Assembly: GCF_014925405.1 (NCBI RefSeq)
Contig: NZ_AQHJ01000027.1
Span: 186,001-250,000, forward strand
Reading direction: 5' to 3'
Origin: Pseudoalteromonas ulvae UL12
Lineage (GTDB): Bacteria; Pseudomonadota; Gammaproteobacteria; Enterobacterales; Alteromonadaceae
DNA: 64,000 nt
Shown: piece after piece, positions 56,435 through 64,000 of the stretch
Numbering within the stretch: the first letter of the stretch is position 1
How the letters are laid out: each line of letters opens with the position of its first letter
Notes under the pieces: model-generated
Databases searched by the model: none
The model's input: only the letters and a program-made list of their open reading frames with translations
What the model was told of the DNA's origin: nothing
Program-made: the position numbers and the translations under genes

Positions 56435-56857
56435 ATGAAAAAGTTCAGCTTAATGTTGATAATCAGCGCAGTGACCTTATTGGGATGTGAGCAACAAGAA
56501 GAGATTAAAAGTGAAGCGCTCGAAGCTAAGCAAGAAGTCAAACAAGCACTGTCTGATGCCTGGAAAGATATCAAAGACAATGCCCTCGAACTCAAAGACG
56601 ATTCGTTAACTGATTTACTCAATGAAAGTGAAGCACTAACCAAAGCCCTAGCTGCCGACGGCCAAACCTTAAGCAAAGAGCTCTTAGCTGAGAGTAAAAC
56701 GCTAATTGAACAGAGTAAAGTCGTCGCTAAAGACAGTTGGTTAGAAGGCAAAGAAAGCGCCAGCGAATTATCAGAAGATGCACACAAAGCCATTGAAGAA
56801 TTAGCAGAAAAAATTAAGGCTCATCGCGAAGCCATTGAAAAATCAAACTCGAACTAA
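56435..56857 (+). CDS. Helical lipoprotein of unknown function
   Basis: 140 aa. Lipoprotein signal with lipobox LLGC (Cys18). The mature part is almost wholly amphipathic helix rich in Lys, Glu and Ala, with repeating heptad-like blocks (EALEAKQEVKQALSDAW, SKELLAESKTLIEQSK), a pattern like apolipoproteins or stress-type helical proteins. No enzyme motif. Single gene with its own terminator. Confidence 0.82.
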   Translation: MKKFSLMLIISAVTLLGCEQQEEIKSEALEAKQEVKQALSDAWKDIKDNALELKDDSLTDLLNESEALTKALAADGQTLSKELLAESKTLIEQSKVVAKDSWLEGKESASELSEDAHKAIEELAEKIKAHREAIEKSNSN

Positions 56858-56883
56858 TCAACCCGATTCTGGGTTAACACTAC

Positions 56884-56913
56884 ATAAAAAAAGCCAGAAC
56901 TCTGGCTTTTTTA
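56884..56913. terminator. Terminator between the lipoprotein and the 395-aa gene
   Basis: AAAAAAGCCAGA with TCTGGCTTTTTT: stem AGCCAGA/TCTGGCT with a short loop, flanked by A and T runs; works for both converging genes. Confidence 0.88.
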
Positions 56914-56933
56914 CTCTGCAATATTACTAAAGC

Positions 56934-58121
56934 TTAGAAGCGCTCATGATGCTCAAGCAACATCATTCGGCTTTGATCGACTAGCTTCACATTGGCTAAA
57001 AAAACCGGCCCTGTTTGCAGACGTTGATTATCAATCGTAAAAGGCAATTCAAATATGCCATCTTCATTTAGCCACTGTGCCACCTCGATAGTTTGCAAAT
57101 ATTCAATCTGACCCGTTGATGAATGCTGTGCCAAGGTTGCCGTGACCGCATAACGCCCAGAATGCAAGATTTTCACTGGCATCGAGATTTTATTCGCCTG
57201 ATCAATCTTTGGCGACATGCTCTCTAATTGTGCTGTCTTGATAACATGTGCAAAAGGTACTTTTATGCTGCGTTTTACCGTCAGGCCAGCAAGCACTTTT
57301 TCGGTCGTCATTTCAAGTTCATAAAACCCTTTATATGCACCGACATTTTCTAAATCATTCGGTAGTACCACTCGCCCTTTTTGAAAATCGGCAGGAGTTT
57401 TAACGCCTTCGGGACTGATTAAGTTCAGAGCCGTGTGGGCTTCATCAATCATCTCGCCAGCAAGGCGGCCGACGAGTTTAAACCCCTGACCATGTGCTTG
57501 AAATGTATTATCCGCAATAACTTGCAGCTGATGAGGACTATATTTTTCTTTTACATGCATTAAATAAGTGGCATTCGCTGCTAATCCTTGCTGACTTTGC
57601 ATCACTAGTCGTCCGACACCTTGCTGAGCATTCGTGGTTAACGCGATACTGCCATCGTTAAAACCCGCTAAACTCATTTCTTGCTGCGATACGGTTTGTT
57701 CAATCGCTTGAAAATGCGATTGCGGACTATCAGGTCTAATTTTTAACAATCGAGCATTCAAGGGCTCGCTTTGCAATGCTTCTCCTTCGCTATAATGTGT
57801 TTTAGGGGCAATACGGATAAATGCTTCTGTCGAAGTGGTATAAATTGCCACCCCCGCCGAGAGCTGCTCTCCGGTAACTTCTTGCCAATACTCATTACTT
57901 TTTAGCGTTTGCTCTGTTGTTGTGAGCGCAGTTATATTTTGAGGTTTAGGCCAGATATACACAACAGCTTGTGTATTGTCTGCATGGGGATCATTAAGTG
58001 TGATCGGTGATGTGGCTGTGACCTTGTAATCATTTACTTGCTTGTTTGTTGCACTTACATTCATTGATATAAGCGCACTCATCAACCAAAAAAGACCAAC
58101 GGATTTCGTTACATTATTCAT
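56934..58121 (-). CDS. Exported protein of unknown function (DUF4785-like)
   Basis: 395 aa with a signal peptide (about 1-24). Beta-rich throughout, with no cysteine or metal motif; reads like tandem immunoglobulin-like domains (residues about 190-390). I connect it tentatively with the DUF4785 family known from Shewanella and Pseudoalteromonas. It lies 11 nt after the lipase-like gene and both are exported, so they probably form an operon and may work together, for example as hydrolase and helper. Confidence 0.78.
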   Translation of the reverse strand: MNNVTKSVGLFWLMSALISMNVSATNKQVNDYKVTATSPITLNDPHADNTQAVVYIWPKPQNITALTTTEQTLKSNEYWQEVTGEQLSAGVAIYTTSTEAFIRIAPKTHYSEGEALQSEPLNARLLKIRPDSPQSHFQAIEQTVSQQEMSLAGFNDGSIALTTNAQQGVGRLVMQSQQGLAANATYLMHVKEKYSPHQLQVIADNTFQAHGQGFKLVGRLAGEMIDEAHTALNLISPEGVKTPADFQKGRVVLPNDLENVGAYKGFYELEMTTEKVLAGLTVKRSIKVPFAHVIKTAQLESMSPKIDQANKISMPVKILHSGRYAVTATLAQHSSTGQIEYLQTIEVAQWLNEDGIFELPFTIDNQRLQTGPVFLANVKLVDQSRMMLLEHHERF

Positions 58122-58132
58122 TCTGTGATCCT

Positions 58133-58990
58133 TTATATGCGGTTTTTCAAAATGGAGCCCAAATTAAAACAATCTCGGCGACTTTGCTGATGACTAAGGG
58201 GTTCTTTGCCTCTGGTTTTTTGCTTGTCAGTAAACCAAACATCTCCAGCTGCCATTTGTGAACTGCAATTTAAAAAGCCATCGGAGCAACTATCCAACCA
58301 ATTTTGTGTTACTTCTAAGGCCACCTGATATTGATAACCTGCGCAATAACTATCTCCATCCCAGATAGCCGAATCAACATCACTGCCTACAACGACTTCA
58401 AACTTAGTAGGTAAATTGGGTCTATTCTGGGTGCCTAGCAACCAACTTGCATTATAATTAGCCATCCATGCGACTTGCTGTTGTTTCACTGCATCGGTTT
58501 TGTAGCCTAAGATCCAACCTAAAGAAGACTCAAATGCATTACCTGCGGTCACTGCATCAGCTAAAGGAGTGCCGCCACTTGATGGCGCAATTGCAATTGC
58601 ATGCGAAATAACTTCAATTAATGGCACAAAGCGGTTATCCCAAGTCGGATTTGATAAAATCCAGCGCAGAACATTTGCACCATTAGAATGAGTAATAACT
58701 TTGAGGTCAGTAATCCCCTCTTTAGCAATAAAGTCTGTGAGTTGCTGCGCTAAACAACCAGATGCTTGTGTACTCCACATGTATTGATCAAAGTCACAGT
58801 TAATGACAGTCAATAAATTAGGATCGGCTAAACCCTGTCGAACATTATTGATAAACCCTCCCGTCCAATAATCATTATAAGCATCCGTTTGATTTCCCGT
58901 TCCATGTATAAAGGCTAAGCCCGTTTTTGCATGAACTTGCCAACTCAGGCAGCCAAGTAGCAGCCAGATTAATCGTGTTTTTGTTGTCAT
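58133..58990 (-). CDS. Exported alpha/beta-hydrolase (lipase-like)
   Basis: 285 aa with a signal peptide (about 1-21). Oxyanion segment LAFIHGTGNQ near residue 25; nucleophile Ser in THSNGAN (H-S-N-G, a variant of GXSXG); the catalytic Asp and His are probably in the C-terminal third but cannot be fixed. Several cysteines suggest disulfides. The frame is open from a TTG four codons upstream; ATG 58990 with TGAGA 7 nt before it is chosen. Substrate unknown. Confidence 0.82.
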   Translation of the reverse strand: MTTKTRLIWLLLGCLSWQVHAKTGLAFIHGTGNQTDAYNDYWTGGFINNVRQGLADPNLLTVINCDFDQYMWSTQASGCLAQQLTDFIAKEGITDLKVITHSNGANVLRWILSNPTWDNRFVPLIEVISHAIAIAPSSGGTPLADAVTAGNAFESSLGWILGYKTDAVKQQQVAWMANYNASWLLGTQNRPNLPTKFEVVVGSDVDSAIWDGDSYCAGYQYQVALEVTQNWLDSCSDGFLNCSSQMAAGDVWFTDKQKTRGKEPLSHQQSRRDCFNLGSILKNRI

Positions 58991-59207
58991 AAATTGTCTC
59001 AATGTGTGTTTAATTTTAACTGAGGTACGTCCTCAGACCTCCGATCTATGGCAGAGTAAAAAACAAACAGCAAATAAAATTTACATAATATTCACATTTA
59101 TTCTAAAAAAGGGGACTGATATAGCGTTTTTAACAACAGATTAACCTGAGCAAAAAACAAACAGCCCCACCTCTGGATTTATTATGACAAGCAAAGAAAA
59201 TCAGTGC

Positions 59208-59235
59208 TTGACTCTCAAATGATATAGGCTACACT
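59208..59235 (+). promoter_or_regulatory. Cold-shock gene promoter and long leader
   Basis: TTGACT (59208-59213), 16-nt spacer, TACACT (59230-59235). The mRNA would begin near 59242, giving a leader of about 148 nt, the length typical of cold-shock mRNAs. GAAAGTACGACC near 59248 resembles the cold box. The rest of the 387-bp gap (59003-59207) shows nothing else. Confidence 0.65.
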
Positions 59236-59389
59236 GAGCTCTGTTTGAAAGTACGACCTTATTTATGCATACCATTTCGAAGTTTAGTAACTCGTCCTGT
59301 TTTTTATAAGTAATTGCAATACTTCCAGATCAACGGCAGTCTTCATACTGAAACTGCTTATATTACTCAAAAAGAATTAGGATATTATT

Positions 59390-59599
59390 ATGTCTACTAC
59401 AACTACTGGTACAGTAAAATGGTTTAACGAAGCTAAAGGTTTCGGTTTCATCGCTCAAGAAAATGGTCCTGACGTGTTCGCTCACTTCGGTAACATCGTT
59501 GGTGAAGGTTTCAAAACTTTAGCTGAAGGCCAAAAAGTTGAGTTCATCGTAACTCAAGGTCAAAAAGGTCCTCAAGCTGAGAAAATCGTAGCTCTTTAA
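59390..59599 (+). CDS. Cold-shock protein (CspA family)
   Basis: 69 aa, one OB-fold cold-shock domain that binds single-stranded RNA and DNA and melts mRNA structure. RNP1 is KGFGFI and RNP2 is DVFAHF (usual form VFVHF). TTAGGA lies before the start. The long leader and strong terminator fit a cold-inducible gene, though some paralogues are constitutive. Confidence 0.96.
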   Translation: MSTTTTGTVKWFNEAKGFGFIAQENGPDVFAHFGNIVGEGFKTLAEGQKVEFIVTQGQKGPQAEKIVAL

Positions 59600-59649
59600 T
59601 TGCTAACGATTTAGTTAACACTCGTTAACTGACTAATTGTTCTATGCAG

Positions 59650-59689
59650 AACAAAAAAAGGCGAAACCTTCGGGTTTGGCCTTTTTTAA
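59650..59689 (+). terminator. Cold-shock gene terminator
   Basis: AAAAAAAGGCGAAACC, loop TTCG, GGTTTGGCCTTTTTT: long stem with a stable tetraloop and T run. Confidence 0.9.
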
Positions 59690-59764
59690 TGCCTAAATTT
59701 AGGGATTAAAATCATTAAAAAGAGCACCTACAGTGCCCTTTTATATTCATTGCAATTAATTCGA

Positions 59765-61216
59765 CTAACGGCCGCGTTTTTCTAATCGTGCCGCAAATTC
59801 AGTCATAATATGCATGTAAAGCTCATTGCCTAAATATGCATCTTCAACTTTATGGTCAATACTTGGATTATCATTGACTTCAATGACATACACTTGTTTG
59901 CCTTTTTGTTTAATATCCACACCATACAATCCTTTACCGATGATCGAGCATGACTTAATAGCGGCATCGAGTACTTTCTTTGGCACTTCAAATGTTGGCA
60001 ATGTCTCAAACCCACCTGAAGAAAACCGTTTTGAACCATGGTTATAAATCTGCCAATGGTTTCGCGCCATATGATAACGACAAGCATAAATGGCTCGGCC
60101 ATTTAATACCCCAATTCGCCAGTCAAAATCGGTGTATAAGTATTCTTGAACAAGCACCAGTGCAGTCCCTTTAAGCAAATCATCGAGTTGATGGATTAAT
60201 TCACCTCGGTCTTTGACTTTAAAGACCCCTTTAGAAAATGCCCCTTCTGGTAATTTTAATACCATCGGATAACTAAATGCTGCCTCTATTTGCTCAATGC
60301 TCCCGGGCTCAGTACTGATCACGACCTGCGTTTTCGGTGAAGGTACTTTGTTATAACTAAATGCATCGTGTAAAAAAGCCTTATTACAACACCGCATGAT
60401 TGAAGTGGAATCATCAATCACCACTAAGCCTTCTTGCTCGGCTTTACGTGCAATTCGATAAGTATGATGATCAATTGCGGTAGTTTCACGAATAAACAAT
60501 GCATCATATTGTGCAATATGATTCGCTTCTTTAGCCGTAATGGTATGCGCATTGATGCCGACTTTTGCCGCTGCTTTGATAAAACGACTGATAGCATCTT
60601 TGTCACTCGGTGGGTGACTTTCTTCGGGATTGACTAAAATGGCCATGTCCCAACGTAATTTTCGCTGTGAAGCCGATTGTCGCCATATCCTCTGCGTATA
60701 TTCATTTAGTTTTTTCATAAAAAGACTGTGCAGCGCAATCGGTAACTCCGAATAAGCGCAGCGGCTGACACTTAAATGTAAGCCTGTCCCTTCAATTGTG
60801 AGGCTAAGTTTTATAATTGGAGCGGGATATTTATCGTAGACACGGCGAGCGAGTTTTTTTAACCCATCCAGTTCTACATATCCAAAAAATGCATAGACAT
60901 CTAAAGGCTCATCCATTGCCAATTGCACCAAATCAGAACTAAACACTAAAGCACTGTCACTATTACTGGCTAAATGACGCAAGTCATTAATAGTGCTCAC
61001 ACTAGGGAGCACTTTATGCTGGCGAGCTTCTGCGAGCAAAGAACAATAATATCCCTGACTTAAATAATGTTCGGTGTCACACAGGTTAATCACTCGGGTT
61101 TTTGGTTCATTCTTCTTCGGGTAATCCTGTAAGTATTGTTCAAACGTGATAACGTCATAGTTATCACCAGCCAGTACAGCATCAATTGATGGTGCAACAA
61201 CTAAAGTTTTATACAT
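59765..61216 (-). CDS. RimK-like ATP-grasp ligase with RLAN-type N-terminus
   Basis: 483 aa. The N-terminal part (about 1-190) is the region typical of longer RimK relatives; the C-terminal ATP-grasp domain (about 270-475) shows the ATP and Mg sites in FSYPMVLKLPEGAFSKGV, LVQEYLYTDFDWRIGV and IEVNDNPSIDHKVEDAYLG. Such enzymes join an amino acid to a carboxylate with ATP, as RimK adds glutamates to ribosomal protein S6. It lies 14 nt after the M42 peptidase gene, in the same operon. Its substrate is unknown. Confidence 0.88.
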   Translation of the reverse strand: MYKTLVVAPSIDAVLAGDNYDVITFEQYLQDYPKKNEPKTRVINLCDTEHYLSQGYYCSLLAEARQHKVLPSVSTINDLRHLASNSDSALVFSSDLVQLAMDEPLDVYAFFGYVELDGLKKLARRVYDKYPAPIIKLSLTIEGTGLHLSVSRCAYSELPIALHSLFMKKLNEYTQRIWRQSASQRKLRWDMAILVNPEESHPPSDKDAISRFIKAAAKVGINAHTITAKEANHIAQYDALFIRETTAIDHHTYRIARKAEQEGLVVIDDSTSIMRCCNKAFLHDAFSYNKVPSPKTQVVISTEPGSIEQIEAAFSYPMVLKLPEGAFSKGVFKVKDRGELIHQLDDLLKGTALVLVQEYLYTDFDWRIGVLNGRAIYACRYHMARNHWQIYNHGSKRFSSGGFETLPTFEVPKKVLDAAIKSCSIIGKGLYGVDIKQKGKQVYVIEVNDNPSIDHKVEDAYLGNELYMHIMTEFAARLEKRGR

Positions 61217-61230
61217 TCTTTTATAATTTC

Positions 61231-62331
61231 CTAGAATTTAAGATTTGATAGAGCCATTAACAAGGTTAAAAAAGCGTGCACCGACTCTAAAGGCGCGGAC
61301 TCTTCCATGGTATGATAACCTGATGTTGGAATTTGTAACGTCGTGCCATCAACTAGACCATTCGACGCGGCAATAATTCGCCCCATTTCAGTCGAACCCA
61401 ATGACGCAGGCTCTTCCCCACGGGCGATACGTTGCTCATTGATTGATTCAACGTATTCGTCTTTAAATTGCACCTGTAATTTATGCTTTTTACATACTTT
61501 CACTAATTTTTTGGTTAAAGCTTGGTTAAAGGGTGCATTGGCATCTTTATTTCGTAGCACTAAATGCTGTAACTGTGCCGTGGCAAAATCCGGATATGGA
61601 CTTGTATCCACTACGATTAACTGATTGGTTGAACCGCCAAAACGGCGAAACCATTCCAGTAGATAACGCCAACTTTTACCTGCTTCTTCTTGTGCGGTGA
61701 AAAATGCAGTCCCTTGAAAGCCTCTTTCAAATAAATAGACCAAAGCCGCCGCGGTCAACACATTATCGAGCTGACCAACAAGCGCACTGTCGGTTATTTT
61801 GAGCTTATCCAAAAAAGCCACAGGAGTACCAGCCACCAAATGCTCAAGTCCCGCCACTTCAAAAATAAGGTTATTACGGTGTTCACAAATGTATGTGCCG
61901 GTGATTTCACCTTGACCGCGGTATGCGCCTGACCAAGGTTCATACGCATAGACAGCCCCTTGCGAAAAACGCTCAACAATCTTTTTCATCAACTGTTCAC
62001 TGACTGAGTTGCCAAGCAGATCTGAGCGAGCCCCTGAAACAAACGCAGCGTATTGAAATTCATTTGGGCCTGTACAGACTAAACCATGACGATCGATATG
62101 CGCTGAAAACATAATGCTGTGGGGATCGTTTCCTTGAGCTACGAGCACACCTTCATACCAAGTGACTTTCGCACCGCGCTCTTCTAACTCTCGTTGTAAA
62201 ACTCGAAAAAAAGAATGCTCCGCTCCAACCACGCTTGGGTTACGTAGCAGCGAATTAAGGAGATGAATAAATGAATCGGGTAAACCATGATGATGATTAT
62301 CTGAGTGACTCTTATGATGGACTGAACTCAT
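61231..62331 (-). CDS. M42-like metallopeptidase
   Basis: 366 aa. Metal-site residues for the M42/M28-type di-zinc aminopeptidase fold are visible: SAHIDRHG, an Asp in GQLDNVL, the EE pair in TAQEEAGKS, Asp in VVDTSPYPD and His in SGYHTMEES. A His-rich N-terminus (HHKSHSDNHHHG) is unusual. Members of this family accompany the NAGGN osmoprotectant genes in other bacteria, but the other NAGGN genes are not here. Together with the ATP-grasp ligase it suggests making and trimming of a small peptide. Confidence 0.87.
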   Translation of the reverse strand: MSSVHHKSHSDNHHHGLPDSFIHLLNSLLRNPSVVGAEHSFFRVLQRELEERGAKVTWYEGVLVAQGNDPHSIMFSAHIDRHGLVCTGPNEFQYAAFVSGARSDLLGNSVSEQLMKKIVERFSQGAVYAYEPWSGAYRGQGEITGTYICEHRNNLIFEVAGLEHLVAGTPVAFLDKLKITDSALVGQLDNVLTAAALVYLFERGFQGTAFFTAQEEAGKSWRYLLEWFRRFGGSTNQLIVVDTSPYPDFATAQLQHLVLRNKDANAPFNQALTKKLVKVCKKHKLQVQFKDEYVESINEQRIARGEEPASLGSTEMGRIIAASNGLVDGTTLQIPTSGYHTMEESAPLESVHAFLTLLMALSNLKF

Positions 62332-62597
62332 ATTTATTCCAATTATAAATAGGTCGCTAGGGCAATGCTTGCCACATCATTTCTGACGGTCTGGGCACCC
62401 CAACTTAAGGGGTTAAAACAGCTATATAACGTGGAATATTCATAAATGCAAATAAAAACATTGATTTTTTAAATAAAATATTCATCTCATCCTGACGATT
62501 AAAATAAGTTGTCAAACTATAGTATTTCAATACTTTACAACTATTTTTTCAAAGCGCACAATTCTCACTACACAGGTAATTTTATGAGCAACAAACG

Positions 62598-63701
62598 TTG
62601 ATCTCCCCTCTTTTCAGACCCGCAGTAATGAGTGATCTGACTGCACTTGAAGCCCTCGAAAACACGTGTTTTAGCAGTGATAAAATTAGTCGACGAAGCT
62701 TTTTACGCTGGCTCAAGTCCGGCAATTGCCTCATTTATGTTGCAGAGCAAGAACAAATATTGCTCGGCTACGGATTAGTGTTACTTCATAAAGGCACTCA
62801 ACTGGCCCGCTTATACTCATTGGCGATTAGTCCTAACGCCAGAGGATTAGGCATCGCCAAGCAATTATTGGCTCATTTAGAGTTAGCTGCTGCAGATTCT
62901 GGGCGGTTATTTATGCGACTAGAAGTAGCCAAACCCAACCTTGCCGCGATTAGTCTGTATCAGCAACTAGGGTACAAAAAATTTGGTGAATACAGCCAAT
63001 ACTACCACGATCATAGCGATGCCCTGCGGATGCAAAAGCGGATCCGGAATCTAGTTGCAGCAAAGCAGCCAAAACCGGTTCCTTGGTATCAACAAACCAC
63101 CGAGTTTACCTGCGGGCCGGCATCTTTAATGATGGCCATGGCGTCATTGGATACCACTCTTGTGCCAAATCAAATGCTAGAGCTCGATATTTGGCGAGAA
63201 GCCACCACTATTTTTATGACCTCAGGCCATGGTGGTTGCCATCCTTTAGGTTTAGCTATTGCAGCAAAACATCGCGGCTACCCTGTTGATTGTTACATCA
63301 GCCACCAGCGCCCTCTTTTTATTGACGGTGTACGCAGCGCGCACAAAAAAGAAGTGATGCAAGTGGTCGAGCAACAATTTAGAAGTAAATCAGAGCAACT
63401 AGGTATCAATGTTCACTACCAAGATTTTAGCCAAATACAGGTAGAACAATGGCTGCAAAGCGGCTATGCCATTTTAATTTTGATTAGCACATACCGCATG
63501 GATGGCCGTAAAGTCCCTCATTGGGTTGCCGTAACTGCGATTGATGAAGTGTGCTTATATGTGCATGATCCAGATCCTGACGATGAACGCCCCGATCCAC
63601 TCGATTGCCAGCATTTACCGATTGCCCGAGCAGACTTTGATAAAATGTCTCAATTCGGCTCTGATAAATTGCGCACTTGTGTGGTACTAAAGCCCAGTTA
63701 A
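62598..63701 (+). CDS. GNAT acetyltransferase - C39-like peptidase fusion
   Basis: 367 aa. N-terminal GNAT domain (about 1-150) with acetyl-CoA motif [17 protein letters not shown] and [20 protein letters not shown]. The C-terminal domain (about 160-365) resembles C39-type cysteine peptidases: Cys in [13 protein letters not shown], His in [10 protein letters not shown] and Asp in VHDPDPDD. Divergent from the M42/RimK operon, so probably functionally linked. The start is uncertain: TTG 62598 is used, but a 5-codon mini-frame from ATG 62584 (AGGTAATTTT before it) ends at 62601 overlapping it, and ATG 62628 is a third choice. It overlaps the opposing gene by 15 bp. Confidence 0.85.
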   Translation: MISPLFRPAVMSDLTALEALENTCFSSDKISRRSFLRWLKSGNCLIYVAEQEQILLGYGLVLLHKGTQLARLYSLAISPNARGLGIAKQLLAHLELAAADSGRLFMRLEVAKPNLAAISLYQQLGYKKFGEYSQYYHDHSDALRMQKRIRNLVAAKQPKPVPWYQQTTEFTCGPASLMMAMASLDTTLVPNQMLELDIWREATTIFMTSGHGGCHPLGLAIAAKHRGYPVDCYISHQRPLFIDGVRSAHKKEVMQVVEQQFRSKSEQLGINVHYQDFSQIQVEQWLQSGYAILILISTYRMDGRKVPHWVAVTAIDEVCLYVHDPDPDDERPDPLDCQHLPIARADFDKMSQFGSDKLRTCVVLKPS

Positions 63702-64000
63702 ATCTAAACAATTTGCATAATAAGCCGCTGTAGCTGGCCAATCAGAAAACACCGCTTTGACTCCTACTTGTTGTGCTAAAACATCAAGCACAACAAGTTT
63801 ATCACCCGAATGACGAATTGCAGATTGCACACTTTGGTAGTACCACATCGCACCACGCGGCGGTGAACGCTCAAAAGACCAAGCAATCAGATTTAATCCT
63901 GCTTTTTTGGCAGCTAATGCATAGGCCGATGGAATGATCTCACCTTGCTCAGAGAGCTGAACCAAAACCCAAATAGGCGGAGCTAAGTTTTTTAGCCCCG
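63687..64000 (-). CDS. Glycerophosphodiester phosphodiesterase, C-terminal part (cut by window end)
   Basis: The frame is open to the last base of the window; about 104 codons of the C-terminus are visible. [36 protein letters not shown] and the tail [13 protein letters not shown] match the end of GDPD TIM-barrel enzymes that cleave glycerophosphodiesters. Catalytic residues lie outside the window. Its stop overlaps the 3' end of the GNAT-C39 gene by 15 bp. Confidence 0.82.
   Translation of the reverse strand, partial: GLKNLAPPIWVLVQLSEQGEIIPSAYALAAKKAGLNLIAWSFERSPPRGAMWYYQSVQSAIRHSGDKLVVLDVLAQQVGVKAVFSDWPATAAYYANCLDLTGL

Overview
The window reads as chromosome of a marine gammaproteobacterium, most probably Pseudoalteromonas or a close Alteromonadales relative. 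The grounds are the tig-clpP-clpX-lon-hupB order, the proline tRNA run, motY beside rnt (sodium-driven polar flagellum), a FimV polar-hub protein, an exported M9-type collagenase, and the tmRNA tag ANDDSYSLAA. The genus is inferred from gene content and order; no database was searched.

Layout. 1-6.6 kb holds the proteostasis block on the minus strand: trigger factor, ClpP, ClpX, Lon, HU-beta. A sigma32-like promoter precedes lon. 6.7-8.4 kb is a tRNA operon of 16 genes on the minus strand: seven identical tRNA-Pro(TGG), Arg(TCT), His(GTG), then seven more tRNA-Pro, behind one strong promoter. 8.6-18.5 kb has folD, a giant acidic-repeat FimV, asd, pdxB and fabB. 18.9-28.7 kb has mnmC, a CBS-pair protein, motY/rnt, a FapA-domain protein, a chemoreceptor, and a porin with a small PstS-like protein. 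ssrA (tmRNA) lies at 28.86-29.22 kb.

Accessory region. A 10.4-kb AT-rich element (29,205-39,673) sits in the 3' end of ssrA, bounded by a 16-bp direct repeat. The native ssrA terminator is stranded on its far side. It carries a tyrosine integrase broken by an in-frame stop, a TIR + P-loop NTPase protein that looks like an antiphage effector, the remnant of a gene cut by an IS3-family insertion, and a tightly coupled three-gene operon (pentapeptide-repeat protein, flavodoxin-fold oxidoreductase, HemW-like radical SAM enzyme).

40-51 kb. After a B12-type radical SAM gene comes a minus-strand locus built around a 1290-aa Ser/Thr kinase / degenerate cyclase / AAA ATPase / TPR protein. It resembles the kinase-cyclase fusions found beside ribosomal peptide (TOMM) clusters. 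Directly after it lie an 84-aa protein ending in IIPTCW, a strong intercistronic hairpin, a 317-aa protein of unknown fold, a CXXCH haem protein, a diguanylate cyclase and an FHA-domain regulator. No YcaO or dehydrogenase is present. I regard this as the best candidate for an undescribed peptide/signalling system.

51-64 kb holds the collagenase, a TPR-GGDEF protein, a helical lipoprotein, an exported protein and a lipase-like hydrolase, a cold-shock protein with a long leader, an M42 peptidase / RimK-like ligase pair beside a divergent GNAT-C39 fusion, and the 3' end of a glycerophosphodiester phosphodiesterase cut by the window edge.
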